Shown here in pieces: positions 52,753 to 63,227 of a stretch of 64,000 nucleotides of DNA. Origin of the DNA: Dendrolimus kikuchii (taxonomy: Eukaryota > Arthropoda > Insecta > Lepidoptera > Lasiocampidae); NCBI GenBank assembly GCA_019925095.2, contig CM034390.1, positions 533,501-597,500 on the forward strand, given 5' to 3'. Below the pieces are notes generated by a model that ran no database searches, was not told the origin of the DNA, and saw only the letters and a list, made by a program, of their open reading frames with translations. The translations under genes and the position numbers were made by a program. The stretch's first letter is position 1. Each line of letters begins with the position of its first letter.

Positions 52753-53565
52753 CTACTGCAAACACTAGTCACAATGATGAAAGATGACTGTCAGGCGAGA
52801 GGCTTACATATTGAATGCGAAGAAAACATAGGTTATGGTGTTTGAAAGAGAAGAAACCAGAACGAATGCATGGATAATGGTCGATGATGTTATGCTAGAA
52901 CAAGTGAATGAGTTTGTATATCTTGGATGTGCTTTTAGCAGGGATGGAAGGTACACCGCTGAAATAGAAAGAAGAGTGAATTTGGGGAATAGTTTGAATG
53001 GAGCGTTAGGTAAACTTCTAGGCGCTAAGAACCTCAGCCAGAAGGCCCAGCTCGCCATACACAACGCGGTGCTGGTACCTACGCTCACGTATGGAAGCGA
53101 GAGTTGGGTATGGAAGAGAGAGCATGAAAGTAGAGTAAACGCGGTTGACATGCGAGCACTGCGCAAAATCTGCGGAGTGACGCTCGCGGAAAGCGTTCGT
53201 AATACCGAAGTAAGAAAGAGAGTTGGTCTGAAAGAGAGTGTCGGGGTGAAGGTAAGGAAAGGAATGCTCCGGTGGTTCGGGCATGTGGAAAGAATGCATG
53301 ATGAAAGAATGACTAAACAGATATACAATGCAAAAGTGGATGGATGCAGAAGTCGTGGAAGGCCACGACACACCTTCCATGATCAAATTGATCGTGTACT
53401 AGCGGAGGGTGATGTCAGGAGCCTTAAGAACAGACGAGTGTGCATGACAAGAGTTATGAATGTCAAAGAAGCAAGTGAGGTGTGTAAGAATGGACCTAAA
53501 TGGCGCTCTGTTGTTCGTGCCTACCCCGCAAGGGAACTGGCGTGAAGTTATGTATGTATGTATGT
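52753..53565 (+). mobile_element. RTE-like LINE, longest copy
   Basis: 813 bp with TSD ATTTTAAAGCA at 52742-52752 and 53566-53576 and a TATGTATG tail. It begins within the RT, around the DDCQARGLH block. Confidence 0.9.
52835..53545 (+). CDS. RTE-like reverse transcriptase C-terminal region, partial
   Basis: 236 codons open to TGA at 53543-53545. Landmarks: EFVYLGCAFSRDGRY (residues 27-41), KAQLAIHNAVLVPTLTYGSE, DMRALRKICGVTLAESVRN, KGMLRWFGHVERM and the terminal YPARELA. This thumb/C-terminal region is typical of RTE-type ORFs; palm and endonuclease are missing. Relative to the copy at 31710 there is an extra T near 52810, so the first ATG here is fortuitous. Not a functional gene. Confidence 0.8.
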   Translation: MVFEREETRTNAWIMVDDVMLEQVNEFVYLGCAFSRDGRYTAEIERRVNLGNSLNGALGKLLGAKNLSQKAQLAIHNAVLVPTLTYGSESWVWKREHESRVNAVDMRALRKICGVTLAESVRNTEVRKRVGLKESVGVKVRKGMLRWFGHVERMHDERMTKQIYNAKVDGCRSRGRPRHTFHDQIDRVLAEGDVRSLKNRRVCMTRVMNVKEASEVCKNGPKWRSVVRAYPARELA

Positions 53566-53576
53566 ATTTTAAAGCA

Positions 53577-53966
53577 TTACCTATCGACTGCAAAAAACAA
53601 TATTATGATTTTGTTAAATCAAAATGTTCTTTGTTTATTAAACAAACAAAGAACATTCATTTAGACTCCGCCCCTTTTCGGAATTACTTGAAACTTATAT
53701 ATCGGATTCGGATACAGTTACGGATAGAATTCTATTTCGGATATATCCGATAGTTTTGGTTACAGTTACGGAGCTCCATAATATACCTGATAATAATTAT
53801 AATGATCAAAGTTGCCATATATAGTTAGTGTTAATTATAGTTACTAAAAAAATAAACTTTTGTTACTTTATAACTTCTAGCAGTCGTAGAAAGCTAAAAA
53901 AAAAGTCTCCTAGAACGTTCGTATCTGAAATAGTGTGTAAAAAAGAGTGACGTTGGCAATGTGTTG
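53577..53966. other. Unassigned stretch before the tRNA
   Basis: 53690-53780 and 52490-52620 share CGGATA-rich wording, consistent with one sequence split by the RTE-like insertion. A6 at 53939-53944 is a T6 pol III terminator for the tRNA, read on the minus strand. Confidence 0.45.
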
Positions 53967-54038
53967 AGGGGACACCCGGATTTGAACCGGGGACCTATCG
54001 ATCTGCAGTCGATTGCTCTGCCACTGAGCTATATCCCC
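53967..54038 (-). tRNA. tRNA-Cys (GCA)
   Basis: A 72-base cloverleaf on the minus strand: acceptor GGGGATA/TGTCCCC (one G-T), D stem GCTC/GAGC, anticodon stem ATCGA/TCGAT with loop CTGCAGA (anticodon GCA), T stem CCCGG/CCGGG with loop TTCAAAT. The A box and the B box GGTTCAAATCC are intact. A T6 run 23-28 bases beyond the 3' end would terminate transcription. CCA is not encoded, as expected in eukaryotes. No intron and no repeat attached to it, so it is probably a working gene and not a SINE head. Confidence 0.95.
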
Positions 54039-54049
54039 GTTGTAGCGGA

Positions 54050-54423
54050 ACGGCGAAATTTCTTATCATAATGTTTAAAACCAGGGTTCAACATCTTTTC
54101 CAAAGTATTTCTTGATTCCGGTCCCCTATGAAATAATAATACAGACTAGTGGTCGCCCGTGGTCAATACTCGACCATAATATTTAATTTAAATTATAAGC
54201 TTGAACATTATTAAGGTTCTGTGGTCAAAGACTATACTTCTATAATCACAGATTTCGCCAAGGCTACACTGTTAATTAGACTTTAACAATAAACAAAAGA
54301 GTATATACGCGTGTGTGTGTGTCAAATACATGGTAGTGTGTGTAATGTTTTTTTTTAATTAATTTAATGTATTTTTTATGCATAATTAAAAAAAAAACAT
54401 AGCATTCTGAAATCCTTCTCTAT
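54050..54423. other. Unassigned stretch
   Basis: AT-rich with a short GT microsatellite at about 54309-54321. No gene. Confidence 0.4.
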
Positions 54424-54518
54424 GTAAACTATAAGCGTGCGAAATTAAATACTTCTCCGTCCGCGAAATTTTCGTAAAAATGGGTACAAGGTTTTTGCTT
54501 CACGTATTAATATATAGA
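54424..54518 (-). mobile_element. Helitron 5'-end fragment, third type
   Basis: Minus-strand start TCTATATATTAATACGTG in A|TC context at 54518; matches 29536-29627. Confidence 0.6.
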
Positions 54519-54647
54519 TAATGAAATCAATCTTAATTAATGATTTTTCTTATAATTTAATACTTTAATGCATTTCCATATTGTATTAGCTAGTCTTTAA
54601 GGCTTACTAAATAATCATCAATGTTGAGATCGAAATTACTACAGTAC

Positions 54648-54920
54648 ATACATACATAACTTCACGCCAGTTCCCTTGCGGGGTAGGCACGAACCACAGA
54701 GCGCCATTTAGGCTTATTCTTACACACCTCACTTGCTTCTTTCACATTCATAACTCTTGTCGTGCACGCTCGTCTGTTCTTAAGGCTCCTGACATCACCT
54801 TCTGCTAGTACACGATCAATTTGATCATGGAAGGTGTGTCGTGGCCTTCCACGACTTCTGCATCCATCCACTTTTGCATTGTATATCTGTTTAGTCATTC
54901 TTTTATAATGCATTCTTTCC
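54648..54920 (-). mobile_element. RTE-like LINE, 3' fragment
   Basis: CATACATA tail and ARELA end on the minus strand, extending up to the MERMHYKRMTKQIYNAK region. TSD not clear; a 13-bp inverted repeat (CATAGTACTACTT and its complement) lies just outside, at 54931-54961. Confidence 0.8.
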
Positions 54921-54961
54921 ACATAGTAGCATAGTACTACTTACTAAAGTAGTACTATGTA

Positions 54962-55449
54962 TTTAGAGCTAATATTAATTTATTGAAAACTTAGCTTATC
55001 CTGTTTTTTCGACTTATTTTATTTAAAAAAATTCCAGCATACAAACACTGACTAGTAATCAAGTACAATATTTTCTCAGGTAACCTACAATGCATTCAAC
55101 TCTACAAATCAATGAACTTGATAGGCGTAACTTTAATTGCATCTGTTTGTATAGTTAAAACAGATAGGCTAACGTCCCACCTGGTGGAAAGTGGTTACTG
55201 TGACCTATACACATTTACAACACCAGAGGCAATCTAACGTGCTGCCGGCTTCGAATAGATGTAATATTACACTTTTGTAAAAATTGATAATAATTATCAT
55301 TATGATAGTTTTCAGGAAAGACTTCTACAAGAACTGCCTTAAACTTTGTTAAATATAGACCTTCCCAAATTATTACCGAAAATCTTGGCACCGAAAAACA
55401 TTGTAAGGAATTTGGAATCTCTAAAGCTTAGAATACACTATGTGTTGCT
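54962..55449. other. Mostly unassigned; one divergent B-like piece
   Basis: 55165-55250 (CCACCTGGTGGAAAGTGGTT, ACACATTTACAACACCAGAG) is a distant relative of repeat B. No gene. Confidence 0.4.
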
Positions 55450-55660
55450 TTTTTTTATTGCAGGAGATCAGCAGACAGGCAGACGGCCCACTTGATGGAA
55501 AGCGGTTACCATCGCCTATGGACATTTGCAACACGAAAGTTGTTACAAATGCGCTTCTGCTCTCTTAAGGGAGACTGGAACCTGGCCACTATTGCCGGAA
55601 CACAACTCAAGGTTGTTATAGCGACATACTTTAGACCAGGGGTATACCCTACCACCTGCC
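55450..55660 (+). repeat. Dispersed repeat B, 3'-shortened
   Basis: From TTTTTATTGCAGGAGATCAG to TACCCTACCACCTG. Confidence 0.8.
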
Positions 55661-55686
55661 ACCTGCTGTACCTTATCGTAGCATAT

Positions 55687-57049
55687 TGTTACAAGTTGGG
55701 CCAAATACAATACCTCTATTGTATTACCTGCCGCGGCTTTTAAGCCCATAACGTCGAAACTGTTTTATGACTATCATCTTTTGTTTTGTTTGTGTTTAAA
55801 ATTTTCAATTAGACAATAGCCTATTGTTATTGTACTTGTTTATGGCCGTTCGCAGGCATAATTATGCAGGTGTGATTCTTGGAAATCATTGTTTACACGG
55901 TCGTTACATATTGTAAGCTGAGTATAAAGGAATGCCCGAACGGAGGGGTGGGGCAGTCGAGCGACGATTACGATACAAGCAGGACGTGTACATTCGACAA
56001 GCGATATAGTGACGGACTTTGCGCGTGTTATTGATCGTGCAGATTGTAACAACTATTATTATGTCTTTGTAGATCACGGGCTATAAAAATGGCCCGGAGT
56101 TTTGGAAGGCTTGCGTGGGGCCACGGGAGGGCCAACACGTAGAGGCCCCGTGACAAATTTAATGTAAATGTGGCGTGACACTGACCGGCGGTTATCCCTG
56201 TCTACACCATATAGTAATGCACCCAAGGACAAGCCCCGGCCAGTGTAGGACTATTGTGGGAAATGAGGACAAAAAGTACCGGGCTATTGGGGTGAACTGC
56301 TAGTGGTACTAGAGGTCTGGGAATATGGGGACTATGGCGTCTGCCCGTCGCAATGTTCGGAGAACATGGAAAAATGGGCAGACGGTGACTCGCCACTCCC
56401 TGCATGGGCCCCAAAAAATGCCATAGAAGGCAGGGGCAACATGGGTGTGAGTGGCTAAGGGGTGTAGAGAGGTGGGCTGCAGGTTCACCGAAGCTACTTC
56501 TGACGTGATGCCATTTATCACTTCCACCCCTGGAGCTTGAGTCTTAGCTCTAGCGATCTCCACTCCGTGCCGGCTGGCTAAGGCAAGCACGGAGGTGGGG
56601 GCCTTGTCTTGGCCCCCGGAGTCAGGTACGAGGTGTCGCTACTCACCTAAGGCTTCGCCACAAAGCCCCCCTGCGGGATTGTTATTATTATTAATAACAA
56701 CTCCATGGACTCGAGTTCCGTACCCTTTTTTACAACTTAATTTCTAGATATAATTTTTTGAATTTAACACGCTTATTAGTTATTTTGGTTCTTGTGTGTG
56801 ACATTAATTTATTGATTTTTGTGTTGAGGTGTATGTATCTTACGAATAACTTATTATATTAATTTATTCTAGTTTTAATACTAAACTTATACTAATGTAG
56901 AGTGTATCTGTTACATGCTGGTGTTGTGAGGAAGTGCATGTGCAGTGTGGGCCTTATATCTATACTTATATACGTGTTTGTATAGTTCTAATAAACTCTA
57001 TAGTAATTCCAACGGCATTTTTAATTCGAGTCCTGTGTAGCTCGTAACA
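55687..57049 (+). mobile_element. Solo LTR, Gypsy-like family, split by a later insertion
   Basis: TGTTACAAGTTGG at the left and GCTCGTAACA at the right, with TSD ATAT at 55683-55686 and 57050-57053. Family blocks run to GCAGATTGTAAC (about 56050) and resume at TACGTGTTTGTATAG (56970). The break holds 56055-56967. Confidence 0.8.
56055..56967 (+). mobile_element. Insertion inside the LTR, containing repeat K copy 2
   Basis: The left two thirds (56080-56670) are GC-rich. On the minus strand they hold a 93-codon frame (SVNLQPTSLHPLATHTHV..., at 56309-56590) that I cannot assign; a LINE ORF or UTR is possible. The right third (56690-56965) is repeat K, nearly identical to 4068-4336. No TSD was fixed, and about 50 bp of LTR seem lost at the break. 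Confidence 0.5.
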
Positions 57050-57053
57050 ATAT

Positions 57054-57384
57054 GTTATAATATTGTTATTAATCGCTCTGTGTACATTTTCAGTAAAAAT
57101 AGTATGTATTTTGTTGAATAAATTTTCACCAAAGTGAAATACCTGAGTATCAACTTCGTTTGTCAAATATTAGTATGCCATTTTGTAGATTTACCTTTAA
57201 AAGCCACGCATGTTTTATGCGAGTCGCCATTTGTAGATGAATGTTTTATTTCTTTGTTTTATAGTTTTGTGAAGACGTCTCATAACTAAGGCAGTAATTG
57301 CAATACATATTGCTGGTATTTATATGTTTTATCTGCTTATATCAATTAATATTTTTAGAAATAAATTGTATATTATATACTATA
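57054..57384. other. Unassigned stretch
   Basis: AT-rich; nothing recognised. Confidence 0.4.
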
Positions 57385-58730
57385 CTAGCGGCCCCGGCTG
57401 ACGATGTCCTGCTCTGAAAAAGTAAAAATCTAGGACCCGATCCCAGCGCCACCTACCGGTTCCAATTACGGATTTAAACCATCCGGGAACCCACTCAAAA
57501 ACACAAAAACAAAATCACCAAAATCGCCCCAGGTGATTAAGTGGATTCTAGGACCCGATCTCAGCGCCACCTACCGGTTCTTTTTGCGAATCTAAACTAT
57601 CCGGGAACCCACTCAAACACACAAAATCTAAATCACCAAAATCGCTCCAGGTGATTAAGAGGATTCTAGAACCCGATCTCAGCGCCACGTACCGGTTCTA
57701 ATTGCGAAACTAAACCATCCGGGAACCCACTCAAACACACAAAAACAAAATCACCAAAATCGCTCCCGGTGATTAGGAGGATTCTAGAACCCGATCTCAG
57801 CGCCACCTACCGGTTCTAATTGCGAAATTAAACCATCCAGGAACCCACTCAAACACACAAAAACAAAATCACCAAAATCGCTCCCGGTGATTAGGAGGAT
57901 TCTAGAACCCGATCTCAGCGCCACCTACCGGTTCTAATTGCGAAATTAAACCATCCGGGAACCCACTCAAACACACAAAAACAAAGTCACCAAAATCGCT
58001 CCCGGTGATTAGGAGGATTCTAGAACCCGATCTCAGCGCCACCTGGCGGTTGTAATTGCGAATCTAAACCATCCGGGAACCCACTCAAACACACAAAAAC
58101 AAAGTCAACAAAATCGCTCCCGGTGATTAGGAGGATTCTAGAACCCGATCTCAGCGCTACCTACCGGTTGTAATTGTTAAATTAAACCATCCGGGAACCC
58201 ACTCAAACACACAAAAACAAAATCACCAAAATCGCTCCAGGTGATTAGGTGGATTCTAGAACCCGATCTCAGCGCCACCTACCGGTTCTAATTGCGAAAT
58301 TAAACCATCCGGGAACCCACTCAAACACGCAAAAACAAAATCACCAAAATAGCTCCAGGTGATTAGAAGGATTCTAGAACCCGATCTCAGCGCCACCTAC
58401 CGGTTCTAATTGCGAAATTAAATCATCCGGGAACCCACTCAAACACACAAAAACAAAATCACCAAAATCGCTCCAGGTGATTAGGAGGATTCTAGAACCC
58501 GATCTCAGCGCCACCTACCGGTTCCAATTGTAAATCTAAACCATCCGGGAACCCACTCAAACACACAAAAACAAAATCACCAAAATCGCTCCAGGCTTCA
58601 GGTCCGATCTCAGCGCGACCAACCGGTTCCAATTGTGGATCTAAACCATCCCGGGACCCGCTCAAACACACACACAAAATTTCATCAAAATCGGTAAAGT
58701 CGTTCTCAAGTTATAAAATTACAACGAAAA
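57385..58730 (-). mobile_element. D-type Helitron expanded by a 118-bp tandem array
   Basis: The left edge is a Helitron 3' end (CTAG at 57385-57388, CGGCCCCGGCTGACGATG hairpin region). The core block CAGCGCCACCTACCGGTT then recurs at exactly 118-bp steps (57443, 57561, 57679, 57797, 57915, 58033, 58151, 58269, 58387, 58505), with a last step of 105 to 58610. The right edge returns to single-copy D-type sequence (AAATCGGTAAAGTCGTT), but a 5' TC start is not clear. No coding content; a 61-codon frame is a product of the array. Confidence 0.9.
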
Positions 58731-59206
58731 GTGACATTTGATTCTATTGTAAAGTTTCTAGTTAGCGGATGGTCCACTTAATGCAAAGTGATTACCGTCG
58801 CCTACAAACGTTTGCAACACCAGTGGCGAAACCAACGCATTACCATAGGATTAAACATTATTATAGGATGGGATAGATGGAATAAGAGGGCCGGGATAGA
58901 AAGATGGGATAAGAAAATGGGATAGGGGACTTCATCCTTCCACTTTTCACTTATATAACGACGAACGTCCAGGTTCGTTTTACATGTCAATAACTCCACT
59001 GTTTGTACTCTTAATAGACCGCTTCTAATTATCAATCCAAAAACAGTACTTGTTTCCGTCCAATTATCAGATGAAGGCGTAAACCCCCCCCCCCCCTTTA
59101 TCATTCAAAATCAACTGACATTTTATATGTCCAGTGAAATGATATTCTAGACTTGATAATTAACATGTTAGATAGACCTATATCAGATTTTACTTTAGGA
59201 AATTTT
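58731..59206. other. Unassigned, with a degenerate B-like piece
   Basis: 58765-58850 (GGATGGTCCACTTAATGC, CGTTTGCAACACCAGTGG) is a divergent relative of repeat B. GATGGGATA words follow to 58925. A C13 run lies near 59083-59095. Confidence 0.4.
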
Positions 59207-59213
59207 TACAATC

Positions 59214-59637
59214 CTACATACATACATAACTTCACGCCAGTTCCCTTGCGGGGTAGGCACGAACAACAGAGCGCCATTTAGGCCCATTCTTACACACCTC
59301 ACTTGCTTCTTTGACATTCATAACTCTTGTCATGCACACTCGTCTGTTCTTAAGGCTCCTGACATCACCCTCCGCTAGTACACGATCAATTTGATCATGG
59401 AAGGTGTGTCGTGGCCTTCCACGACTTCTGCATCCATCCACTTTTGCATTGTATATCTGTTTAGTCATTCTTTCATCATGCATTCTTTCCACATGCCCGA
59501 ACCACCGGAGCATTCCTTTCCTTACCTTCACCCCGACACTCTCTTTCAGACCAACTCTCTTTCTTACTTCGGTATTACGAACGCGGTCCGCGAGCGTCAC
59601 TCCGCAGATTTTGCGCAGTGCTCGCATCTCAACCGCG
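59214..59637 (-). mobile_element. RTE-like LINE, 3' fragment
   Basis: Tail CATACATACATA, ORF region from VEMRALRKICGVTLADRVRN to ARELA open for 140 codons on the minus strand. TSD TACAATC at 59207-59213 and 59638-59644. Confidence 0.85.
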
Positions 59638-59685
59638 TACAATCGTATCTTCAATATTTAACATATGCAGCAAACTACACATCCA

Positions 59686-59900
59686 GGTGGTAGGGCATTT
59701 GCCCGACTGGATGGCTACCACCCCTGGTATAAAGTGTGTCGCCATAATGACCTTGAGTTGTGTTTCGGCATTAGTGACCAGGTTCCAGTCTCCCTTAAGA
59801 GAGCAGCAGCGCATTTGTAGTACCTTTGGTGTTGCAAATGTCCATAGGCGATGGTAACCGCAGTGGGCCGTCAGCCTGTCTGCTGTACTCCTGCAATAAA
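59686..59900 (-). repeat. Dispersed repeat B, inverted-pair member 1
   Basis: From ATCCAGGTGGTAGGGC to GTACTCCTGCAATAAA. It is followed after 67 bp by a copy in the opposite orientation. Confidence 0.8.
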
Positions 59901-59967
59901 TAAAAAAACTTTAGCATATATAAAATGTTGTTATGATTTAAACAAAATTAGCCTTAAACTAAGTTAC

Positions 59968-60280
59968 ATTTTTTTATTGCAGGAGTTCAGCAGACAGGCA
60001 GACGGCCCACTTGATGGAAAGCGGTCACCATCGCCTATGGACATTTGCAACACTAAAGGTGCTACAAATGCGCTGCTGCTCTCTTAAGGGTCATTGGAAC
60101 CTGGTCACTAATTGCGGAACACAACTCAAGGTTGTTATGGCGACACACTTTAGACCAGGGGTGGTAGCCACCCAGTCGGGCAATGCCCTACTACCTGGCT
60201 GTGGGTTGTTTGGTCGCCTCTTACGACAGGCCGCCCGGCCGCAGGAAATTGTATTCTTTCTCCGTTCCTGCACAGATAAC
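59968..60280 (+). repeat. Dispersed repeat B, inverted-pair member 2, full length
   Basis: From TTTTTTTATTGCAGGAGTT to CGTTCCTGCACAGATAAC with every family block. Together with 59686-59900 it would form a hairpin in RNA. Confidence 0.85.
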
Positions 60281-60589
60281 AATATTAAATTCTGCTACAC
60301 TTACCATACAACTTTGGGGTCAGTCCCAATACATTAATAACCTGATATGACACACTTAGGTGGGAGTGTGTACACAGCCTTATATATCATCGTTCCTGTG
60401 TCAAAATATACCCGATCTTTGTACGATGGGCAGAGGAGTGGTCCATTGCGAGCAGGCGGCGCGTAAACGGTGCCTCTTGTATCGCTTGCCCTTAATCTGG
60501 TGCAGATGACAACTCGGATCATATGTCATCTTCTCCTTAAGTATGTTCTATACATACTTTGTTCGCTACTGTTGCTTGCTTTTACTCTT
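60281..60589. other. Unassigned stretch
   Basis: No gene or recognised repeat. Confidence 0.4.
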
Positions 60590-61240
60590 TAACCGACTTC
60601 AAAAAAGGAGCAGTTGCTCAATTCGTCGGGATCTTTTTTAATTTTATGTAAGTTCACCGATTACTCCGAGATTTATGATCCGATTTACGTGATTCTTTTT
60701 TTGTTCGACGCGAAATAGCTGCCATTTGGTCCCCTAAAAATTTGACATAGTTTGGCCCAGTAGTTTTCATTTTATGAACATTTTTTATGAAAAATTTTCC
60801 ATTCCGTTCCACATGTACACCGATTACGCTGAGATTTATGATCCGATTTACGTGATTCTTATTTAGTTTGATGCGGAATAGTTGCCATTTGGTCCTCTAA
60901 AAATTGACCATAGTTTGGCCCAGTAGTTTTCATTTTACGAACATTTTTTTGTTCCCGTTTCTTGGGACCTATATTTTTTAAGGAGCGCGGCACCTTTCGT
61001 AGGTCTACCCATACATAGCTAGACACTAAAAAGTAACAAATAAAATAAAAAAACTTCGTTTAAAAAAACTGACTTCAAACTTAGTAATTTTCATAATATA
61101 GTAATTTTTATGTTTTACTTTGCACCGACTTTAAGATGTTTTAGATAATATGTATTAATAATAATAGCTTTAGAAATAAATTATTTTATACTTTTTAGTT
61201 TTTGAAGTCGGTTTTTTTAAACAAACTTTTTTTATTTTAT
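60590..61240 (+). mobile_element. Foldback element F, copy 3
   Basis: Starts AACCGACTTCAAAAAAGGAG, complementary to its end TTTTTGAAGTCGGTT near 61216. The body block ACCGATTAC...GAGATTTATGATCCGATTTACGTGATTC occurs twice (60656 and 60820). The left arm of the internal palindrome is deleted, so only one arm remains. Confidence 0.75.
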
Positions 61241-61315
61241 GAATTATCTTAACGTTGTATAAAGGAATAAAGTCGCTTTCCGTATCTTACTGTCTGTCTG
61301 TATTTTTTTATATTT

Positions 61316-61823
61316 TTTATTATTACATGAGTTCAGGAGACGGTTCACCTGATGGAAAGCGGTTACTGTCACTTATGGACGTTTGTAACACCAAATGTGC
61401 CACCGCTTTCTAAAGCGAACTTATGGTTGTTATGGCGGCATACTCTATACCAGGGATGGTAGCCATCCCGAACGGCAAGTACCTTACATAGCTGTGTGTT
61501 GATTTGTCACCTCTTACGACAGGGTTTTTTTTATTGCAGGAGATCAGCAGACAGGCAGATGGAAAGCGGTTACCATCGCCTATGGACATTTGCAGCACCA
61601 AAGTTGCTACAAATGCGCTGCTGCTCTCTTAATGGAGACTGGAACCTGGTCACTAATGCTGGAACACAACTCAAGGCTGTTATGGCGACATACTTTAGAC
61701 TAGGGGTGATCGCTATCCAGTCGGGCAAATCCCCTACCACCTGGCTGTGGGTTGTTAAGTCGCCTCTTACGAAGGGCGCCCGGCCGCAGGAAATTGTATT
61801 CTTTCTCCGTTCCTGCACGGATG
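61316..61823 (+). repeat. Two dispersed B repeats head to tail
   Basis: 61316-61526 is a divergent copy (CATGAGTTCAGGAGACGG, ATGGACGTTTGTAACACC). 61527-61823 is a typical copy (TTTTTATTGCAGGAGATCAG to CCTGCACGGATGA). They join at the CTTACGACAGG of the first, so the second probably inserted into the first. Confidence 0.8.
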
Positions 61824-62149
61824 ACTGTACTGTACTGGATCTCCGCTAACTCCTCCTAAACTACTCCAGGTCCTAAACCACTTAAGGGATTTTTAAGCGA
61901 TTTTCAATGTAATTATTTACCGAAGGTTTATGTATGTAAAACTCCTGATTAAGTTTTTATTTCATTAAAATAGGACCACATCACAGGGCTTGAGATGCGA
62001 CTCCTTCGCGAGGTAAATGTAGTTTGCTACAAATAAAAAGTCGTGGTAGATTATTGGTTAGCACACTCGCGTTTCAAACTCAATGAGTGCGGGTTGGAAT
62101 TGTGGCAGGTAAGCATGTATTACTTAGGCAACTTTCTGACACAAGTGCA
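61824..62149. other. Unassigned stretch
   Basis: Nothing recognised. Confidence 0.4.
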
Positions 62150-62875
62150 TCTCTATACTAATATTATAAAGCTGAAGAGTTTGTTTGTTTAAACGCGCTA
62201 ATCCCAGGAACCGCTGGTCCGATTTGAAAAATTCTTTCCGTGTTGAATAGTACGTTTATCGAGGAAGGCTATAGGCTATATTATATTTTCAAAAGAATTA
62301 GGGCTCATTACTAAAAGTCCAATAATGTAACCCAAGGTGCAAAAAAATGACCCGAAAAAATCTTTACACGGCGTGCGCTGCGAAAACTATTGATTATAGA
62401 ACAAAACAATATACTACCACTTTGTAGAACATATAATTATCTACAAAAAATATCTCGTAACCATATGTCTAACTATTGTAATTATCGCACAATAAGTGTT
62501 TGCTTTTATTTTTTAAAATAATTAAAATGCCGTCGCTTCAAAAACTCTTTATTTTGTACCTTGGTATTAATCCTTATTAAAATAAATTACTCCATATTCA
62601 AGACGAATTCAATACCTTTCTAGAGTTTTTTGAATTATTCAATTCGGACGTTTCATTCAAAAGATATCGCGATAATTAAAATGTAAGTATTAGTGTTGTA
62701 GCCAAATATACTACACGCTAATCTCAGGAACTACTGGTCTGATTTGAAAAATTCTTTCAGTGTTGGATAGCCCATTTATCGAGGAAGGCTATAGGCTATA
62801 TATCATCACGCTAAGACCAATAGGAGCGGAGCGCCTATGAAGAATGTTTCAAAATCGGAGGTATTTTATAGGTAA
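62150..62875 (+). mobile_element. Long-form Helitron, 3' end missing
   Basis: Starts TCTCTATACTAATATTATAA after A and follows the full family sequence, with the second CTAATCTCAGGAACTACTGG block near 62710, up to TCAAAATCGGAGG. The hairpin and CTAG are replaced by mariner sequence. Confidence 0.85.
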
Positions 62876-62879
62876 ATAT

Positions 62880-63225
62880 TTTTTTTATTAAATCTTTTCA
62901 AAGTGCTCTCCACCAGAATCTACACAAAGTCTCATGCGTCTGAACCAGTTTTTGAAACACTTTTTCTAGTCCGCCGCAGACACCTCGTTTACAGCTTGCT
63001 CGAACGCTGACAGCGCATCTGTCGGCGACGAAAATTGTATCCCTTTGAGCTGATTTCGTATTTTCGAGAATAAATTCGTTGTACCAACGATACACGGTTG
63101 CCTTCGTAGGGCCTTCATCCATGAACGCCATTTGAAGTCTATCGGACGATTCGTTCGGTTTCAGGCGATACTTGTAATCGTAAAAAATCATATCGCGAAA
63201 ATGTTCCCGGCGCAGATCCATTTTA
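62880..63225 (-). pseudogene. Mariner transposase, internally deleted
   Basis: The minus strand opens with MDLRREHFRDMIFYDY, and the helix-turn-helix region ends TVYRWYNEF (63221 to about 63060). It then jumps to the C-terminal part in another frame, AFEQAVNEVSAAD-stop-KK and CFKNWFRRMRLCVDSGGEHF, with a stop at 62886. The catalytic D,D34D core is deleted and the conserved Trp before KK is TAG. Terminal inverted repeats are not evident. Confidence 0.8.
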
Positions 63226-63227
63226 CA

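Noticed and set aside
52835..53545. Host gene of 236 codons
   Set aside because: Bounded by TSDs, repeated fourteen times in part, and matching LINE RT C-termini.
57443..58620. CRISPR-like regular spacing
   Set aside because: The whole 118-bp unit is repeated, with no unique spacers, inside a Helitron in a eukaryotic genome.
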